From Candidatus Halobonum tyrrellensis G22 (GTDB taxonomy: Archaea; Halobacteriota; Halobacteria; Halobacteriales; Haloferacaceae): a stretch of DNA of 48,555 nt. Positions 1 through 8,091 of this stretch are shown piece by piece (positions within the stretch are counted from its first letter, which is position 1; the number at the start of each line of letters is the position of its first letter). The notes under the pieces are model-generated. The model was not told the origin of the DNA. It made no database searches and was given only the letters and a program-made list of their open reading frames with translations. Where the stretch lies: positions 1-48,555 of the forward strand of contig NZ_ASGZ01000018.1 in NCBI RefSeq assembly GCF_000495475.1, in the 5' to 3' direction. The position numbers were made by a program, and so were the translations under genes.

Positions 1-1071
1 GACTCCGCGGGGTCGGCGCTCGTCGCGTTCGACGCGGCGACCGGCGAGGAGCGGTGGCGGCGCGCGCTCCCGTCCGCGTCCGGACTCGCCGCCGCGGGCG
101 ACCGGGTGTACGCGGGAGGCTGGTCGTGGTTCCGCGCGTACGACGCCGCGACGGGCGAAGAGGCGTGGCGGGCGGACGGCGCGCCGTTCCCGCTGGTGGT
201 CGACGGCGGCGCGTTCTCGACGGGCGAGGCGGGGGCGACCCTCCGCGACCCGGCCGACGGGACGGTCCGCTGGCGGCGCGACCCGCCGGCCGACGGCGAC
301 CTGCCGTACCCGGTCGCTGCCCTCGCGGGGGCGGTGGTGCTCGTCGGCCAGGGGGGTTCGATCGAGGGGCTGGAACTCGACACCGGCGAGCGGCGCTTCC
401 GCGTCCACGCCGGCGGGGACGTCACGCCGTACCTCGCCGCCCGCGACGACCGCCGGCTGTACGTCGGCGCGGACGCCCGCTCGGAGACCGCGCGGCTGGT
501 CGGCGTCGACGCGGCCGCGGGCGACCGCCTGTTCGCGGTCGACCCCGGCGGCTACTGGGTCGCGCCCTACCGCGGCGGGGGGACGCTGTACGCCGCCAAC
601 CGCGGCCGGGAGTTCGAGACCCTGCGCGCCCGCGACCCCGAGACCGGGGCGGTGCGGTGGGAGCGCGAGGGGTCGGTCGACGCCGCCGGGCCGACCGGCG
701 CGTTCGACCGCACGAACGGGGAGACAGCGGGGGAGACGACGGTCCGCGCGTTCGACGAGACGGACGGGTCGCTCCGGTGGCGGACGCGTCCGGGGGCCGA
801 GACGGTCGACACCGGGGCGGCCGACGACGCCGACGACGCACCGTCGTTCGTCGGCGGGGTGACGACGGGAGTGGCACCGGTCCGCCTGCTCGCCGGCGAG
901 ACGACGGTCGTCGCGGTCGGACCGGACGGACTCGCGGTGTACGACGCCGCGACCGGCGGGGTGCGCGGGCGGGTCGCGCCAGCCGGCGCGTTCGCCCCGC
1001 GGCGCGCCGCCCACGCGGCGGGGACGCTCGTCGTTCCGACGGACGACGCGCTGTACGCGGTGTCGACGTGA
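1..1071 (+). CDS. PQQ-like beta-propeller repeat protein, 5' end outside window
   Basis: The frame is open from base 1, so the gene starts before the window; the visible part is 356 residues. It carries at least seven copies of the PQQ-type blade motif, an acidic AxDAxTGxxxWR pattern (for example AFDAATGEERWR near the visible start, AYDAATGEEAWR, ARDPETGAVRWER), spaced about 40 residues apart. This is a WD-like or PQQ-like propeller. Haloarchaeal relatives are usually exported lipoproteins of unknown ligand, but the N-terminus that would show a Tat or lipobox signal is missing. No catalytic quinoprotein residues can be assigned. It ends at a TGA 97 bp before a convergent gene. The propeller fold is clear; enzymatic activity and ligand are unknown. 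Confidence 0.85.
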   Translation, partial: DSAGSALVAFDAATGEERWRRALPSASGLAAAGDRVYAGGWSWFRAYDAATGEEAWRADGAPFPLVVDGGAFSTGEAGATLRDPADGTVRWRRDPPADGDLPYPVAALAGAVVLVGQGGSIEGLELDTGERRFRVHAGGDVTPYLAARDDRRLYVGADARSETARLVGVDAAAGDRLFAVDPGGYWVAPYRGGGTLYAANRGREFETLRARDPETGAVRWEREGSVDAAGPTGAFDRTNGETAGETTVRAFDETDGSLRWRTRPGAETVDTGAADDADDAPSFVGGVTTGVAPVRLLAGETTVVAVGPDGLAVYDAATGGVRGRVAPAGAFAPRRAAHAAGTLVVPTDDALYAVST

Positions 1072-1168
1072 GCCGGGTGGTCGGACGTCGGCCGGTCGAG
1101 AATCGGCCGACTGAGAGCCGGACGGAACCGGGGTGGGCCGTGCCGCGACGCGCGGCCGTCCTCGCCCG

Positions 1169-1609
1169 TCACTCCGTGACACGGACGGTGAGCACCGGCA
1201 CCGACGACCCGCGGACGACCTTCTCGGCGACGCTGCCGAGCAGGAGGCGGTCGATGCCGCCGCGGCCGTGCGTCCCCATAACCACCAGGTCGCAGTCCGC
1301 CTCCTCGGCGTAGCGGACGATCTCCGAACTCGGCGTGCCGTCGATGACCGCCGTCTCGACGGGCACCTCGTAGTCGTCGGCGACCGCGCGAACCAACTCC
1401 ACGGCGTCGTCGGCGTCCGCCCGGAGCATCTCGTCGATCCCCTCCCACGACGACTCCATCGGCATGCCCGCGTAGGAGGCGGAGTTGACGACGTACAGCG
1501 CGTGGACCGTCGCGCCGTGTTCGACCGCGAGGTCGACCGCGTGCCGGACCGCCCGCTCGACGCCGTCCGAGCCGTCGGTCGGCACGAGGATGCGCTCGTA
1601 TAGGCCCAT
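1169..1609 (-). CDS. Universal stress protein (UspA family)
   Basis: A 146-residue single-domain Usp. It opens with the typical first strand YERILVPTDGS, whose Asp contacts ATP in relatives. It ends with the nucleotide-binding signature G112-x2-G115-x9-G125-S126, which marks the ATP-binding subclass, and a final PVLTVR strand. The frame is open much further upstream, but the start chosen at 1609 gives the canonical N-terminus and lies downstream of a TATA-like element, AGCTTAAAAC on the plus strand at 1641-1650. Haloarchaea carry many paralogous Usp proteins, so the stress or partner cannot be named. It is convergent with the propeller gene and stands alone. Confidence 0.93.
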   Translation of the reverse strand: MGLYERILVPTDGSDGVERAVRHAVDLAVEHGATVHALYVVNSASYAGMPMESSWEGIDEMLRADADDAVELVRAVADDYEVPVETAVIDGTPSSEIVRYAEEADCDLVVMGTHGRGGIDRLLLGSVAEKVVRGSSVPVLTVRVTE

Positions 1610-1691
1610 GGTACCGTCTAGCGTTCCCTGTCGGCCCCGTAGCTTAAAACGTTCGACCGGCCCGGGCGGCGGGTGCCCCCCGACCGCTCGG

Positions 1692-1967
1692 TCACTCGCG
1701 CCGTCGACCGACGACCCGCCGGGTCTCGACGACCGTCTTCCGCCCGCCCGCGACGCCGAACAGGAACCCCGAGAGGAACAGGAGTTCGTTCCCGAAGTAG
1801 AAGCCGGCGAGCACGCCGTCGACGACGCCCGCGACGGAGGCGGGCGCGGCGAGACCCAACAGGAACAGCGCGAGCGCCGCGATAGCGGCGATAGCAGCGA
1901 GCCAACTGGTGAGCCGGCCGGCCACGTAGCCGACGACGAACACCACGACGAGCGCCACCGGGTCCAT
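1692..1967 (-). CDS. Small membrane protein, unknown function
   Basis: A 91-residue protein starting MDPVALVVV. It has three hydrophobic stretches: roughly residues 3-22, 23-42 and 50-70, the last containing the aromatic FYFGNELLFLSGF segment. The tail is basic and Arg-rich (RRVVGRRRE), suggesting a cytoplasmic C-terminus. The start at 1967 is preferred over an upstream in-frame ATG at 2018. The shorter form begins directly at the hydrophobic segment, and a TATA-like GGTTATGCC sits about 26 bp upstream on the minus strand (near 1990-1997), giving a leaderless transcript. It is divergent from rtcB with 93 bp between the starts. No family recognised. Confidence 0.7.
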   Translation of the reverse strand: MDPVALVVVFVVGYVAGRLTSWLAAIAAIAALALFLLGLAAPASVAGVVDGVLAGFYFGNELLFLSGFLFGVAGGRKTVVETRRVVGRRRE

Positions 1968-2029
1968 GCGGTCGATACTCCCCCCGAGGGCATAACCGCG
2001 CCGCCGACCGGGAGCCATCGAGTCGCCAC

Positions 2030-2038
2030 GCTATTTGT
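2030..2038 (+). promoter_or_regulatory. TATA-like promoter of rtcB
   Basis: The AT-rich element GCTATTTGT in a G+C-rich background lies 24-31 bp before the rtcB ATG at 2061. This spacing predicts transcription starting at or next to the start codon (leaderless mRNA). Inferred from position and composition only. Confidence 0.5.
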
Positions 2039-2060
2039 GCGCGGCGGCGAACCGCCGAGT

Positions 2061-4949
2061 ATGACCACACGGGAGTTCCAGGGGATAGAACTGGAGCGCG
2101 TCCGCGAACACGTCTGGGAGATCCCACGCGAGGGGGAGATGCGCGCCCCCGCGCGCGTGCTCGCGAGCGAGCGACTGCTCGAACAGATCGGCGGCGACAA
2201 GACGCTCGAACAGTTGCGGAACGCGACCCACCTCCCCGGCATCACCAACTACGCGCTGTGCATGCCCGACGGCCACCAGGGGTACGGCTTCCCCGTCGGC
2301 GGCGTCGGCGCGACCGACGCCGAGGACGGCTGTATCTCGCCGGGAGCGGTGGGCTACGACATCAACTGCCTCTCGGGGGAGTCGGAGGTGACGCTGGAGT
2401 TCGGCCGCCGCCGCCGAATCGGCGACCTCTGGCGCGACTTCGAGGACCAGCGGGCGGTCGTCGCGGCCGACGAGGAGGTGACGTCGCCGGTCGAACTGTT
2501 CACGACGAACGACGCCGAGACCGTCTTTGAGGTGACGACCGAGACCGGCGACACGGTCGAGGCGACCGCCGACCACCCGTTCGCGACGCCGTCGGGGATG
2601 TGCGACCTCGACGAGGTCGAACGCGGCGACTCGGTGTTCGTCCACCCGTTCGTCGGCGTCGCTGACGAGGAGCCACCGGAGTTCGTCGTCCTCGACGAGG
2701 ACGACTTCGCCGACGAGAACCCCCAACTCGTCCGCGGGCTGGAGGAACGCGACCTACTCCCGCTCAAGTCGACCGACGACGCATTCCACCGCCTGTTGAA
2801 ACTCGTCGGCTTTCACACCGGCGACGGCTCGTTCGGTTCGAACCAGTCGTGGTTCTACGGCGACCCCGAGGACCTCGAAACGGTCGCCGCCGACATCGAG
2901 GCGGTCGGCTACACAGCGTCTCGGATCTACGAGCGCGACCGTGAACACGAGATAGACGGTCGCTCGTTCGAGCGGACCGAGTACAGCGTCCGCGCGACCG
3001 CGAAGGGGTTCAAGCGTCTACTGACGAAACTCGGCGCGCCCGCGGGCCGCAAGACCGAGTCCGACTTCGGCGTCCCCGGCTACCTCGACCGCCTCGCCGA
3101 CTGGCAGAAGGCACTGTACCTCTCGGCGTTCTTCGGCGCGGAGATGAGCGCTCCCGACGCGATGACCGCGAAGAACCTCTACTGTCCCTCGGTGTCGCAC
3201 AACCGCGCCGTCGAGTACGCGGCCGCCGGCGAGGCGTTCGTGAGCGACCTGATGCGTCACCTGAACGACCTCGGCGTCCGGACGAACGCGCTCGAGACGG
3301 TCGAGCGGACGGAGACGACGCGCGGCGAGACCGTCCGCTACCGGTTCGGGGTCAAGAACGACTCGGAGAACCTGATCCGCTTTTTCACGCGGGTCGGCTA
3401 CCGGTACAACCGGGTGAAGCGCGAACGAGCGGTCCTCGCGGCACAGTACCTCAAGCGGAAGGAGCGCGTCGTCGACGAACGCGCGCGTCTCGCCGAAGAG
3501 GCCCGCGCGCTCGCCGACGGGGGACTGGCGCTCCGGGAGGTCAAGTCGCGGCTCGACGGCGTGAACGGCCGCTTCGTCGAGCGGAGCATCTACGGGCAGC
3601 GGGAGGGCCGACCGCGCCCCCCCGCCGACTTCCCCGACTTCGAGGCGTTCGCCGCGGAGACGCGCGTTCGACCGAACTTCACCGTCGAGACGACGGTGGA
3701 GTCGGTCACCGAGTTGGGGGAGAAACCCGTCTACGACATCGGGGTCGCTCACGACGCGCACAACTTCGTCGCCGACGGGTTCGTCGTCTCGAACTGCGGC
3801 GTCCGGATGGTGCGGACCGACCTCACCTACGACGACGTGCGCGGGAAGGAGGAGGAACTCGTCGACAGCCTGTTCGCGAACGTGCCGTCGGGGTTGGGCG
3901 GCGGCGGCGTCGTCGAGGGAAATATGGACACCGTCGAGGCGGTGTTGGACCGCGGGATGGACTGGGCGCTCGAACACGGCTACGCGGTCGACGACGACCT
4001 GGCCCACTGCGAGGACGAGGGGCGGCGGCCCGACGCCCGCCCGGAGTTCGTCTCCGAGAAGGCGAAGAACCGGGGGAAGAACCAGATCGGTAGCCTCGGG
4101 TCGGGCAACCACTTCCTCGAAGTCCAGCGGGTGACTGACGTGTTCGACGAGTCGGTCGCGGGCGCGTTCGGTCTCGAAGAGGAGCAGATCGTGGTCCTGA
4201 TCCACTGCGGGTCGCGCGGGCTGGGCCACCAGGTGTGTTCGGACTACCTCCGGAGGATCGAACGCGAGCACGGCGACCTGCTCGACCGGCTGCCGGACAA
4301 GGAACTCGCGGCCGCGCCCGCCGGCTCCGAGTTGGCCGACGAGTACTACGGCGCGATGTGCGCCGCCATCAACTTCGCGTGGGTGAACCGCCAGCTGATC
4401 ACCCACCGGACCCGCCGGGTGTTCGAGCGCGTCTTCGCGGAGGAGTGGGAGGACCTCGGGATGGACCTGCTGTACGACGTGGCCCACAACATCGCGAAGA
4501 AGGAGGTCCACACCGTCGACGGCGAGGACCGCGAACTGTACGTCCACCGGAAGGGGGCGACCCGGGCGTTCCCCGCCGGCCGACAGGAGGTGCCGCGGGC
4601 GTACCGCGACGTGGGCCAGCCCGTTATCATCCCGGGGAGCATGGGCGCGGGAAGCTACGTCCTCGTCGGCGGCGAGCGCTCGATGAGCGAGACGTTCGGG
4701 TCGACCGCCCACGGCGCGGGGCGGACGATGAGCCGGACGCAGGCCAAACAGGAGTACTGGGGCGAGACCGTCCGGGACGAACTCGAATCGCAGAACGCCA
4801 TCTACGTGAAAGCGCAGTCGGGCGCGACCGTCGCCGAGGAGGCGCCCGGCGTCTACAAGGACGTCGACGAGGTGGTGCGCGTCAGCGACGAGTTGGGCAT
4901 CGGCGACAAGGTGGTCCGGACGTACCCGGTGTGTAACATCAAGGGGTAG
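2061..4949 (+). CDS. rtcB: RNA-splicing ligase RtcB with in-frame intein
   Basis: The precursor is 962 residues: N-extein 1-102, intein 103-578, C-extein 579-962. The spliced ligase is 486 residues, normal for archaeal RtcB. RtcB joins 2',3'-cyclic-phosphate RNA ends to 5'-OH ends using GTP and Mn2+, and in archaea seals tRNA exons after intron removal. Visible hallmarks are HQGYGFPVGGV, the split YDIN/CGVR site, GSGNHFLEV (His about 208 of the mature protein), HCGSRGLGH, the AHNIAKKE histidine, GSMGAGSYV, HGAGR (the guanylylated His, about 408) and the C-terminal YPVCNIKG. The start at 2061 matches family N-termini and has a TATA-like element 24-31 bp upstream; the frame is open further upstream but that part is not RtcB-like. 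Protein splicing must occur before the enzyme can work, because the first C-extein residue is the metal-ligand cysteine. Confidence 0.97.
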   Translation: MTTREFQGIELERVREHVWEIPREGEMRAPARVLASERLLEQIGGDKTLEQLRNATHLPGITNYALCMPDGHQGYGFPVGGVGATDAEDGCISPGAVGYDINCLSGESEVTLEFGRRRRIGDLWRDFEDQRAVVAADEEVTSPVELFTTNDAETVFEVTTETGDTVEATADHPFATPSGMCDLDEVERGDSVFVHPFVGVADEEPPEFVVLDEDDFADENPQLVRGLEERDLLPLKSTDDAFHRLLKLVGFHTGDGSFGSNQSWFYGDPEDLETVAADIEAVGYTASRIYERDREHEIDGRSFERTEYSVRATAKGFKRLLTKLGAPAGRKTESDFGVPGYLDRLADWQKALYLSAFFGAEMSAPDAMTAKNLYCPSVSHNRAVEYAAAGEAFVSDLMRHLNDLGVRTNALETVERTETTRGETVRYRFGVKNDSENLIRFFTRVGYRYNRVKRERAVLAAQYLKRKERVVDERARLAEEARALADGGLALREVKSRLDGVNGRFVERSIYGQREGRPRPPADFPDFEAFAAETRVRPNFTVETTVESVTELGEKPVYDIGVAHDAHNFVADGFVVSNCGVRMVRTDLTYDDVRGKEEELVDSLFANVPSGLGGGGVVEGNMDTVEAVLDRGMDWALEHGYAVDDDLAHCEDEGRRPDARPEFVSEKAKNRGKNQIGSLGSGNHFLEVQRVTDVFDESVAGAFGLEEEQIVVLIHCGSRGLGHQVCSDYLRRIEREHGDLLDRLPDKELAAAPAGSELADEYYGAMCAAINFAWVNRQLITHRTRRVFERVFAEEWEDLGMDLLYDVAHNIAKKEVHTVDGEDRELYVHRKGATRAFPAGRQEVPRAYRDVGQPVIIPGSMGAGSYVLVGGERSMSETFGSTAHGAGRTMSRTQAKQEYWGETVRDELESQNAIYVKAQSGATVAEEAPGVYKDVDEVVRVSDELGIGDKVVRTYPVCNIKG
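2367..3794 (+). mobile_element. Intein with LAGLIDADG homing endonuclease in RtcB
   Basis: 476 residues inserted between YDIN and CGVRM of RtcB. Splicing blocks are visible. Cys1 starts CLSGESEVT (block A). Block B is ATADHPF with the TxxH His at precursor residue 172. Block F is VYDIGVAHDAHNF. The C-terminus is VVSN followed by Cys+1. The penultimate residue is Ser rather than the common His, a variation known in other inteins. Two degenerate LAGLIDADG helices lie near precursor residues 248-258 (LVGFHTGDGSF) and 352-362 (LYLSAFFGAEM), the layout of a DOD endonuclease, with basic DNA-contacting stretches between and after them. The frame is intact with no stop, so the endonuclease may still be active. 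Base composition is slightly less G+C-rich than the exteins, as expected for a mobile element. Confidence 0.93.
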
Positions 4950-5041
4950 CGGTCGTCTCGCCGGGTCGACGCCCGCCCGTCGCCTCTCGACCCGTGCGTG
5001 GCCGCGTCGGCCGCGTCGGCCGCCCGGCGACGGTCGCGGAG

Positions 5042-5278
5042 CTACTCGGGCTTCCAGTCCATCTTCACGGTGACGCTCTCGCGGCTCCCGCGGAGGATGG
5101 AGGAACTCTCGCGGACGCCCACCTCGTAGGCGATGGAGGAGGGTGGCTGGACGGTGACGGTCTTGTTGCCGACCTGCACGTTGCAGTCGCCCTCGCGGAG
5201 TTCGGTCGCGAGCGCTTCGAGTCGGTCCGCGGCTTCCTCTCGGGTCACTTCGTCCTCGGAGATGGTCTTCTCTGCCAC
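5042..5278 (-). CDS. amphi-Trp domain-containing protein
   Basis: A 78-residue protein matching from memory the small amphi-Trp family widespread in haloarchaea. It has a charged N-terminal helix (SEDEVTREEAADRLEALA), then alternating beta-strand residues (GNKTVTVQPPSSIAYEVGV) and a C-terminal VTVKMDWKPE strand with the conserved Trp. The family is named for amphipathic strands with a terminal Trp, and its function is unknown. A TATA-like stretch (GCTTTTTCG on the minus strand, near 5300-5308) sits about 26 bp before the ATG, so the mRNA is probably leaderless. It is convergent with rtcB, with 92 bp between the stops. Confidence 0.85.
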   Translation of the reverse strand: MAEKTISEDEVTREEAADRLEALATELREGDCNVQVGNKTVTVQPPSSIAYEVGVRESSSILRGSRESVTVKMDWKPE

Positions 5279-5376
5279 GGCTGTGAGAGGGCCGGCGAAC
5301 GAAAAAGCCCGATGGCCCCCGCGCTCTCCGTGGCGCCCGCGTCAGCCGTCGCTCCGGTCGCCCGCTTTGTGGACCC

Positions 5377-5748
5377 TCAGTAGAACCCGCCGCGGGAGTT
5401 CGACGGTCCCCGCGGCCCGTCGGGGGAGTCGGGCGCGTCCGGTCCCCGCCCCTCCGCGAGTTCGACGTACTCGCTCGGGCGACGCGGGTCGAGTTCCTCG
5501 CCGTCGGCGAACTTCACGAACGAGAGGTAGAACCGCTCGCCACAGCCCGCACCCGCCTCGCGGGTGACCGCCTCGTCGCCGCAGGTGAAGACGACGCCGT
5601 CGGCGGACTCCACGTCGCCGTCGGGTTCGACGTACGCCCACCCCTCGAACGGGAACGGGGTGACCGCCTTGTCCGCGAGGTAGCCGTCCCGTTCCAGTTC
5701 GACGACCGTCTCGCAGTGCGGGCAGTGGTAGCTGACCGGGTATCCCAT
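5377..5748 (-). CDS. Zinc-ribbon protein, unknown function
   Basis: A 123-residue protein. The N-terminal CPHC knuckle (residues 9-12 from the chosen start) and a distal CGDE...CGERF pair form a likely split zinc ribbon, with a sequence rich in Glu and aromatic residues between them. The C-terminal third is Pro/Gly/Asp-rich and probably disordered, ending SRGGFY. The start at 5748 (MGYPVSYHCPHC) is preferred over an ATG eight codons upstream, because the protein then begins next to the zinc motif. I do not recognise a named family. It lies just upstream of the amphi-Trp gene on the same strand, 98 bp apart. Confidence 0.75.
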   Translation of the reverse strand: MGYPVSYHCPHCETVVELERDGYLADKAVTPFPFEGWAYVEPDGDVESADGVVFTCGDEAVTREAGAGCGERFYLSFVKFADGEELDPRRPSEYVELAEGRGPDAPDSPDGPRGPSNSRGGFY

Positions 5749-5936
5749 ACCCTCGGGAGGGCGCGGCGGCACTTCGGCCTGTCGGGGGTCGAACGGGCGG
5801 CGCCGAGGCGGCCGGTGGGACCGCGAGCGGACGCCGAGCGGGCGGGCACGCCGGCGCGGTCGGCGGTGCGGTCCGACGCCGGAAACGCCGCGCGCGGAGC
5901 GCGGAGTTCAAGCCCCCCGCGGACGCACGGTGGGGC

Positions 5937-6362
5937 ATGACCCCAGAGGAGACGGTCCGGGCGTACTACGACGCGCTCCGCGCGGGCGACCCGCTGGCTC
6001 CCTTCTTCGTCGAGTCGCCGAACGTCGTGAAGTTCGGCGTGGACGAACGGCTGACCGGCTACGCCGAGGTGGCGCGGGGGCTGCGCGAACAGACCCGGAC
6101 GACCGAAGACTGGACGGTCGAGAGCCGCGACCTCCGGACGGTCCGCCGGGGCGCCGCGGACCTCGCCGACGCGACCCACGCCGCCTACTCCGACGACGTG
6201 CGGATGGCGTGGTACGACACCGAGGCGTTCCGCGACCGCGAGTACGAGACGCGGTGGAGCGGGACGCTCACCCGCACCGACGACGACCGCGAGTGGGCGT
6301 TCCTCGGTCTCCACGTCTCGGTCGCCCACGACCCCGACGGCTCGGCGGGGTCGGACGACTGA
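5937..6362 (+). CDS. SnoaL/NTF2-like fold protein
   Basis: A 141-residue protein with the N-terminal pattern of the SnoaL-like (NTF2-superfamily) fold. It opens with EETVRAYYDALRAGD, followed by a small-pocket segment (FFVESPNVVKFGVDERLTGYAEVARGL split by a turn) and strands ending WAFLGLHVSVAHD. The tail is acidic. Members range from polyketide cyclases and isomerases to non-enzymatic ligand-binding proteins; catalytic residues vary and none can be named here. The next gene begins 4 bp after the stop, so the two are likely co-transcribed. A weak TATA-like GAGTTCAAG lies about 27 bp upstream of the ATG. Confidence 0.8.
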   Translation: MTPEETVRAYYDALRAGDPLAPFFVESPNVVKFGVDERLTGYAEVARGLREQTRTTEDWTVESRDLRTVRRGAADLADATHAAYSDDVRMAWYDTEAFRDREYETRWSGTLTRTDDDREWAFLGLHVSVAHDPDGSAGSDD

Positions 6363-6366
6363 CCCG

Positions 6367-6600
6367 ATGGTCGGCCCGAGCCTCACCGACGACGAACGCG
6401 ACAGCGCCAACCGACGGCTCCAGGTCGGGTTCGTCCTGCTCGTCGGCGCCTCCGGGGGGTTGGTCGCGCTCGGGGCCGACGCGACGCCGGTACAGTTGGC
6501 CGCGGGCGTCGCCGCCGGACTCGTCCTCGGCGTCGGACTGCTGTGGTTCGTCCTGCGGACGTTCCGGGAGGTCCAGCCCGCGCGCGGCCCGCGGCGGTAG
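6367..6600 (+). CDS. Small two-helix membrane protein
   Basis: 77 residues starting MVGPSLTDDERDSANRRLQ, a polar cytoplasmic start. Two transmembrane segments follow, about residues 20-37 (VGFVLLVGASGGLVALG) and 44-66 (QLAAGVAAGLVLGVGLLWFVL), then a basic Arg-rich tail. It starts 4 bp after the SnoaL-like gene and is probably its operon partner. No family or function recognised. Confidence 0.7.
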   Translation: MVGPSLTDDERDSANRRLQVGFVLLVGASGGLVALGADATPVQLAAGVAAGLVLGVGLLWFVLRTFREVQPARGPRR

Positions 6601-6678
6601 CGCGCTCTCGGCCCACGCCGACCGGACCCTTCCCCGGGTCGGCCCGGTTGCGGCCCGACCCGGCTCCCCCGCTCTCGC

Positions 6679-6824
6679 TCACTCCTCGGCGAGCAGGTAG
6701 ACGGCGCCCAGAACCACGTACGGCGGGAGCGCCCGCGTCGGGACGTACGAGACGAGTCCGAGGACGGCCGACGGCGGCCCGCCCGGGCCGTCCGCTCTAG
6801 GACGAAATCAGCACTACGTACCAC
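6679..6824 (-). pseudogene. Possible frameshifted small membrane-protein gene
   Basis: In one minus frame a GTG at 6824 opens VVRSADFVLER and sits about 27 bp downstream of TTTATA in CGTTTATACG (minus strand of 6851-6860), the usual leaderless spacing. In the neighbouring frame, which lacks any start after its stop at 6808, the sequence continues as a coherent hydrophobic tail: SAVLGLVSYVPTRALPP and then YVVLGAVYLLAEE, ending in TGA. Joining the two needs one missing base near 6793-6805; the length 146 = 3x48+2 fits this. Either a decayed gene or a sequencing or assembly error. Coding of the tail is inferred from composition only. Confidence 0.35.
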
Positions 6825-6902
6825 GGCGTCGGCGCTTGGAGGAGGTCAGACGTATAAACGAGCCGAGACGAGTGTCACGAGCGTCGGTCGGGGTAGTCGT
6901 TC

Positions 6903-6943
6903 CACCGCACTCCCACCGCCCGCACCGCACGCACCGCCCGCAC
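6903..6943. repeat. Short C-rich repeat, unit about CACCGCMCG
   Basis: Four imperfect copies of CACCGCAC or CACCGCCCG occur in 41 bp inside the non-coding gap. Low-complexity sequence with no identified function; possibly replication slippage. Confidence 0.5.
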
Positions 6944-6996
6944 TGGCCGTGTCGGGCGCGTCGGCGTCGGCCGCGCCCGACGACTCGCGCCGGCTC

Positions 6997-7959
6997 TCAG
7001 GCCACCCGGCGGATCCACCGGCCGGGGTCGTCGAGTTCCTCGTCGGTCGGGAGGTTCGCAGCCTCCTCCCACACCAGGCTGGCGGTCGCCAGGTCGCGCC
7101 GGTCGACGACCGCCTCGAAGAAGTCGGCGCCGCGCTCGTACTGCCGGCGCTTCATGCCGAAGCCGAGCAGGCGCTTGAACAGCCGCGTCAGCGGGTCGCC
7201 GCCGCCGCGGCGCGCGTCGAGTTTCGCCCGCAGGTCGGCGTACTCGTCGTCGAACGCGCGGTCCATCAGGAGTTCGGCGTACCCCTCGACGGCGGTCATC
7301 GCGACGTTGAGTTCGGCGAACGCGTCGCGGTCGAGCCGTCCCTCCATCAGCGCGTCGATACCCCCCTCGGTCCGGGCTTCGAGGTAGCCCGGGAGCCACG
7401 GCGCGGCGCCGAACTCCGCGGCGTGGGCCACCTCGTGGAACGCGATCCACCGGCGGAACCGGGGGTAGTCGACGTTGAGTTCGACCGCGACCCGGCGGAT
7501 GTTCGGCCGGACGAAGTAGAGCCCGTGTTCGTGGCTCTCGGCGTCCGCGAGCAACAGCGGGTCGTACTGCCCGAGGACGTTCCGCGCGAGGAAGCCGAGC
7601 GTCACCGCCATCGTCCCGGTGTTGACCGAGCGGGCGAACCCGGGGAACGCGCCGGGGCCCTGCGCTTCGAGCGGGCGCATCACCCGCCGGAAGGTGTCGA
7701 CGTTCGCGTCGATCCAGTGGTGGCGGCTCTGCACCTCGACCGACCCGGGTAGGTCGAACTCGACGCCGCTCGCCTCCCGAAGCCCGTCGCGCGCCGCGCG
7801 CACGTCGTCGCGAAACCCCGCCCGTTCGGCCTCGCTCAGCCGGAGCGCACCCGGCTCGCACGTCCCCTTCGCGGCCTCCGCGACCGACGCCCAGTCGACG
7901 ATGCCCGAGGGGGCGTCGGCCGCGTCGGCGACCGCCCGGATGCTCCGCTGGATATCCAT
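6997..7959 (-). CDS. Zincin-like metalloprotein, F420-biosynthesis-associated family
   Basis: A 320-residue protein with a zinc-binding HExxH motif, HEVAH at residues 175-179, within WIAFHEVAHAAEFG. Further conserved features are RHHWIDANVDTF (80-90), ESHEHGLYFVRPNI (141-154) and a C-terminal region with YERGADFFEAV. This matches from memory the DUF2342-like zincin family of Actinobacteria and haloarchaea, annotated coenzyme-F420-biosynthesis-associated because of its phylogenetic distribution rather than experiment. It has no signal peptide or membrane segment, so it is probably cytoplasmic. A TATA-like GACATATCC on the minus strand near 7981-7990 gives leaderless spacing. cofD, a genuine F420 gene, lies about 33 kb away and not in the same operon. 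Substrate unknown. Confidence 0.85.
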   Translation of the reverse strand: MDIQRSIRAVADAADAPSGIVDWASVAEAAKGTCEPGALRLSEAERAGFRDDVRAARDGLREASGVEFDLPGSVEVQSRHHWIDANVDTFRRVMRPLEAQGPGAFPGFARSVNTGTMAVTLGFLARNVLGQYDPLLLADAESHEHGLYFVRPNIRRVAVELNVDYPRFRRWIAFHEVAHAAEFGAAPWLPGYLEARTEGGIDALMEGRLDRDAFAELNVAMTAVEGYAELLMDRAFDDEYADLRAKLDARRGGGDPLTRLFKRLLGFGMKRRQYERGADFFEAVVDRRDLATASLVWEEAANLPTDEELDDPGRWIRRVA

Positions 7960-8060
7960 GCGGCTACTCGGGTGGGGGGTCGGATATGTCTTCTGCGCCC
8001 GCCGTCACCCCCGTCCGGTTCCGCCGCGCGACCAGGTCGCCGGGGCGGTCGCTTCGGGGA

Positions 8061-8070
8061 GTTTATTAAC
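8061..8070 (+). promoter_or_regulatory. TATA box of flavoprotein gene 8092
   Basis: GTTTATTAAC, a near-ideal haloarchaeal TATA box, lies 22-31 bp before the ATG at 8092. It predicts a leaderless transcript. Confidence 0.65.
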
Positions 8071-8091
8071 GCCAGCCGGTCCCTGTTAGGC

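Larger units (their letters stand above)
6601..6996. other. 396-bp gap without an intact gene
   Basis: Between the stop of the small membrane gene and the stop of the minus-strand zincin-like gene. It holds a probable broken minus-strand gene (6679-6824) with its own TATA-like element, CGTATAAACG at 6851-6860, and a short C-rich repeat (6903-6943). No tRNA fold was recognised, nor any other open frame with haloarchaeal codon use. Confidence 0.6.

Noticed and set aside
1485-2060. Longer N-terminus for RtcB
   Set aside because: The frame is open, but the sequence is Arg/Pro/Glu-rich, overlaps two minus-strand genes and lies upstream of the rtcB TATA element.
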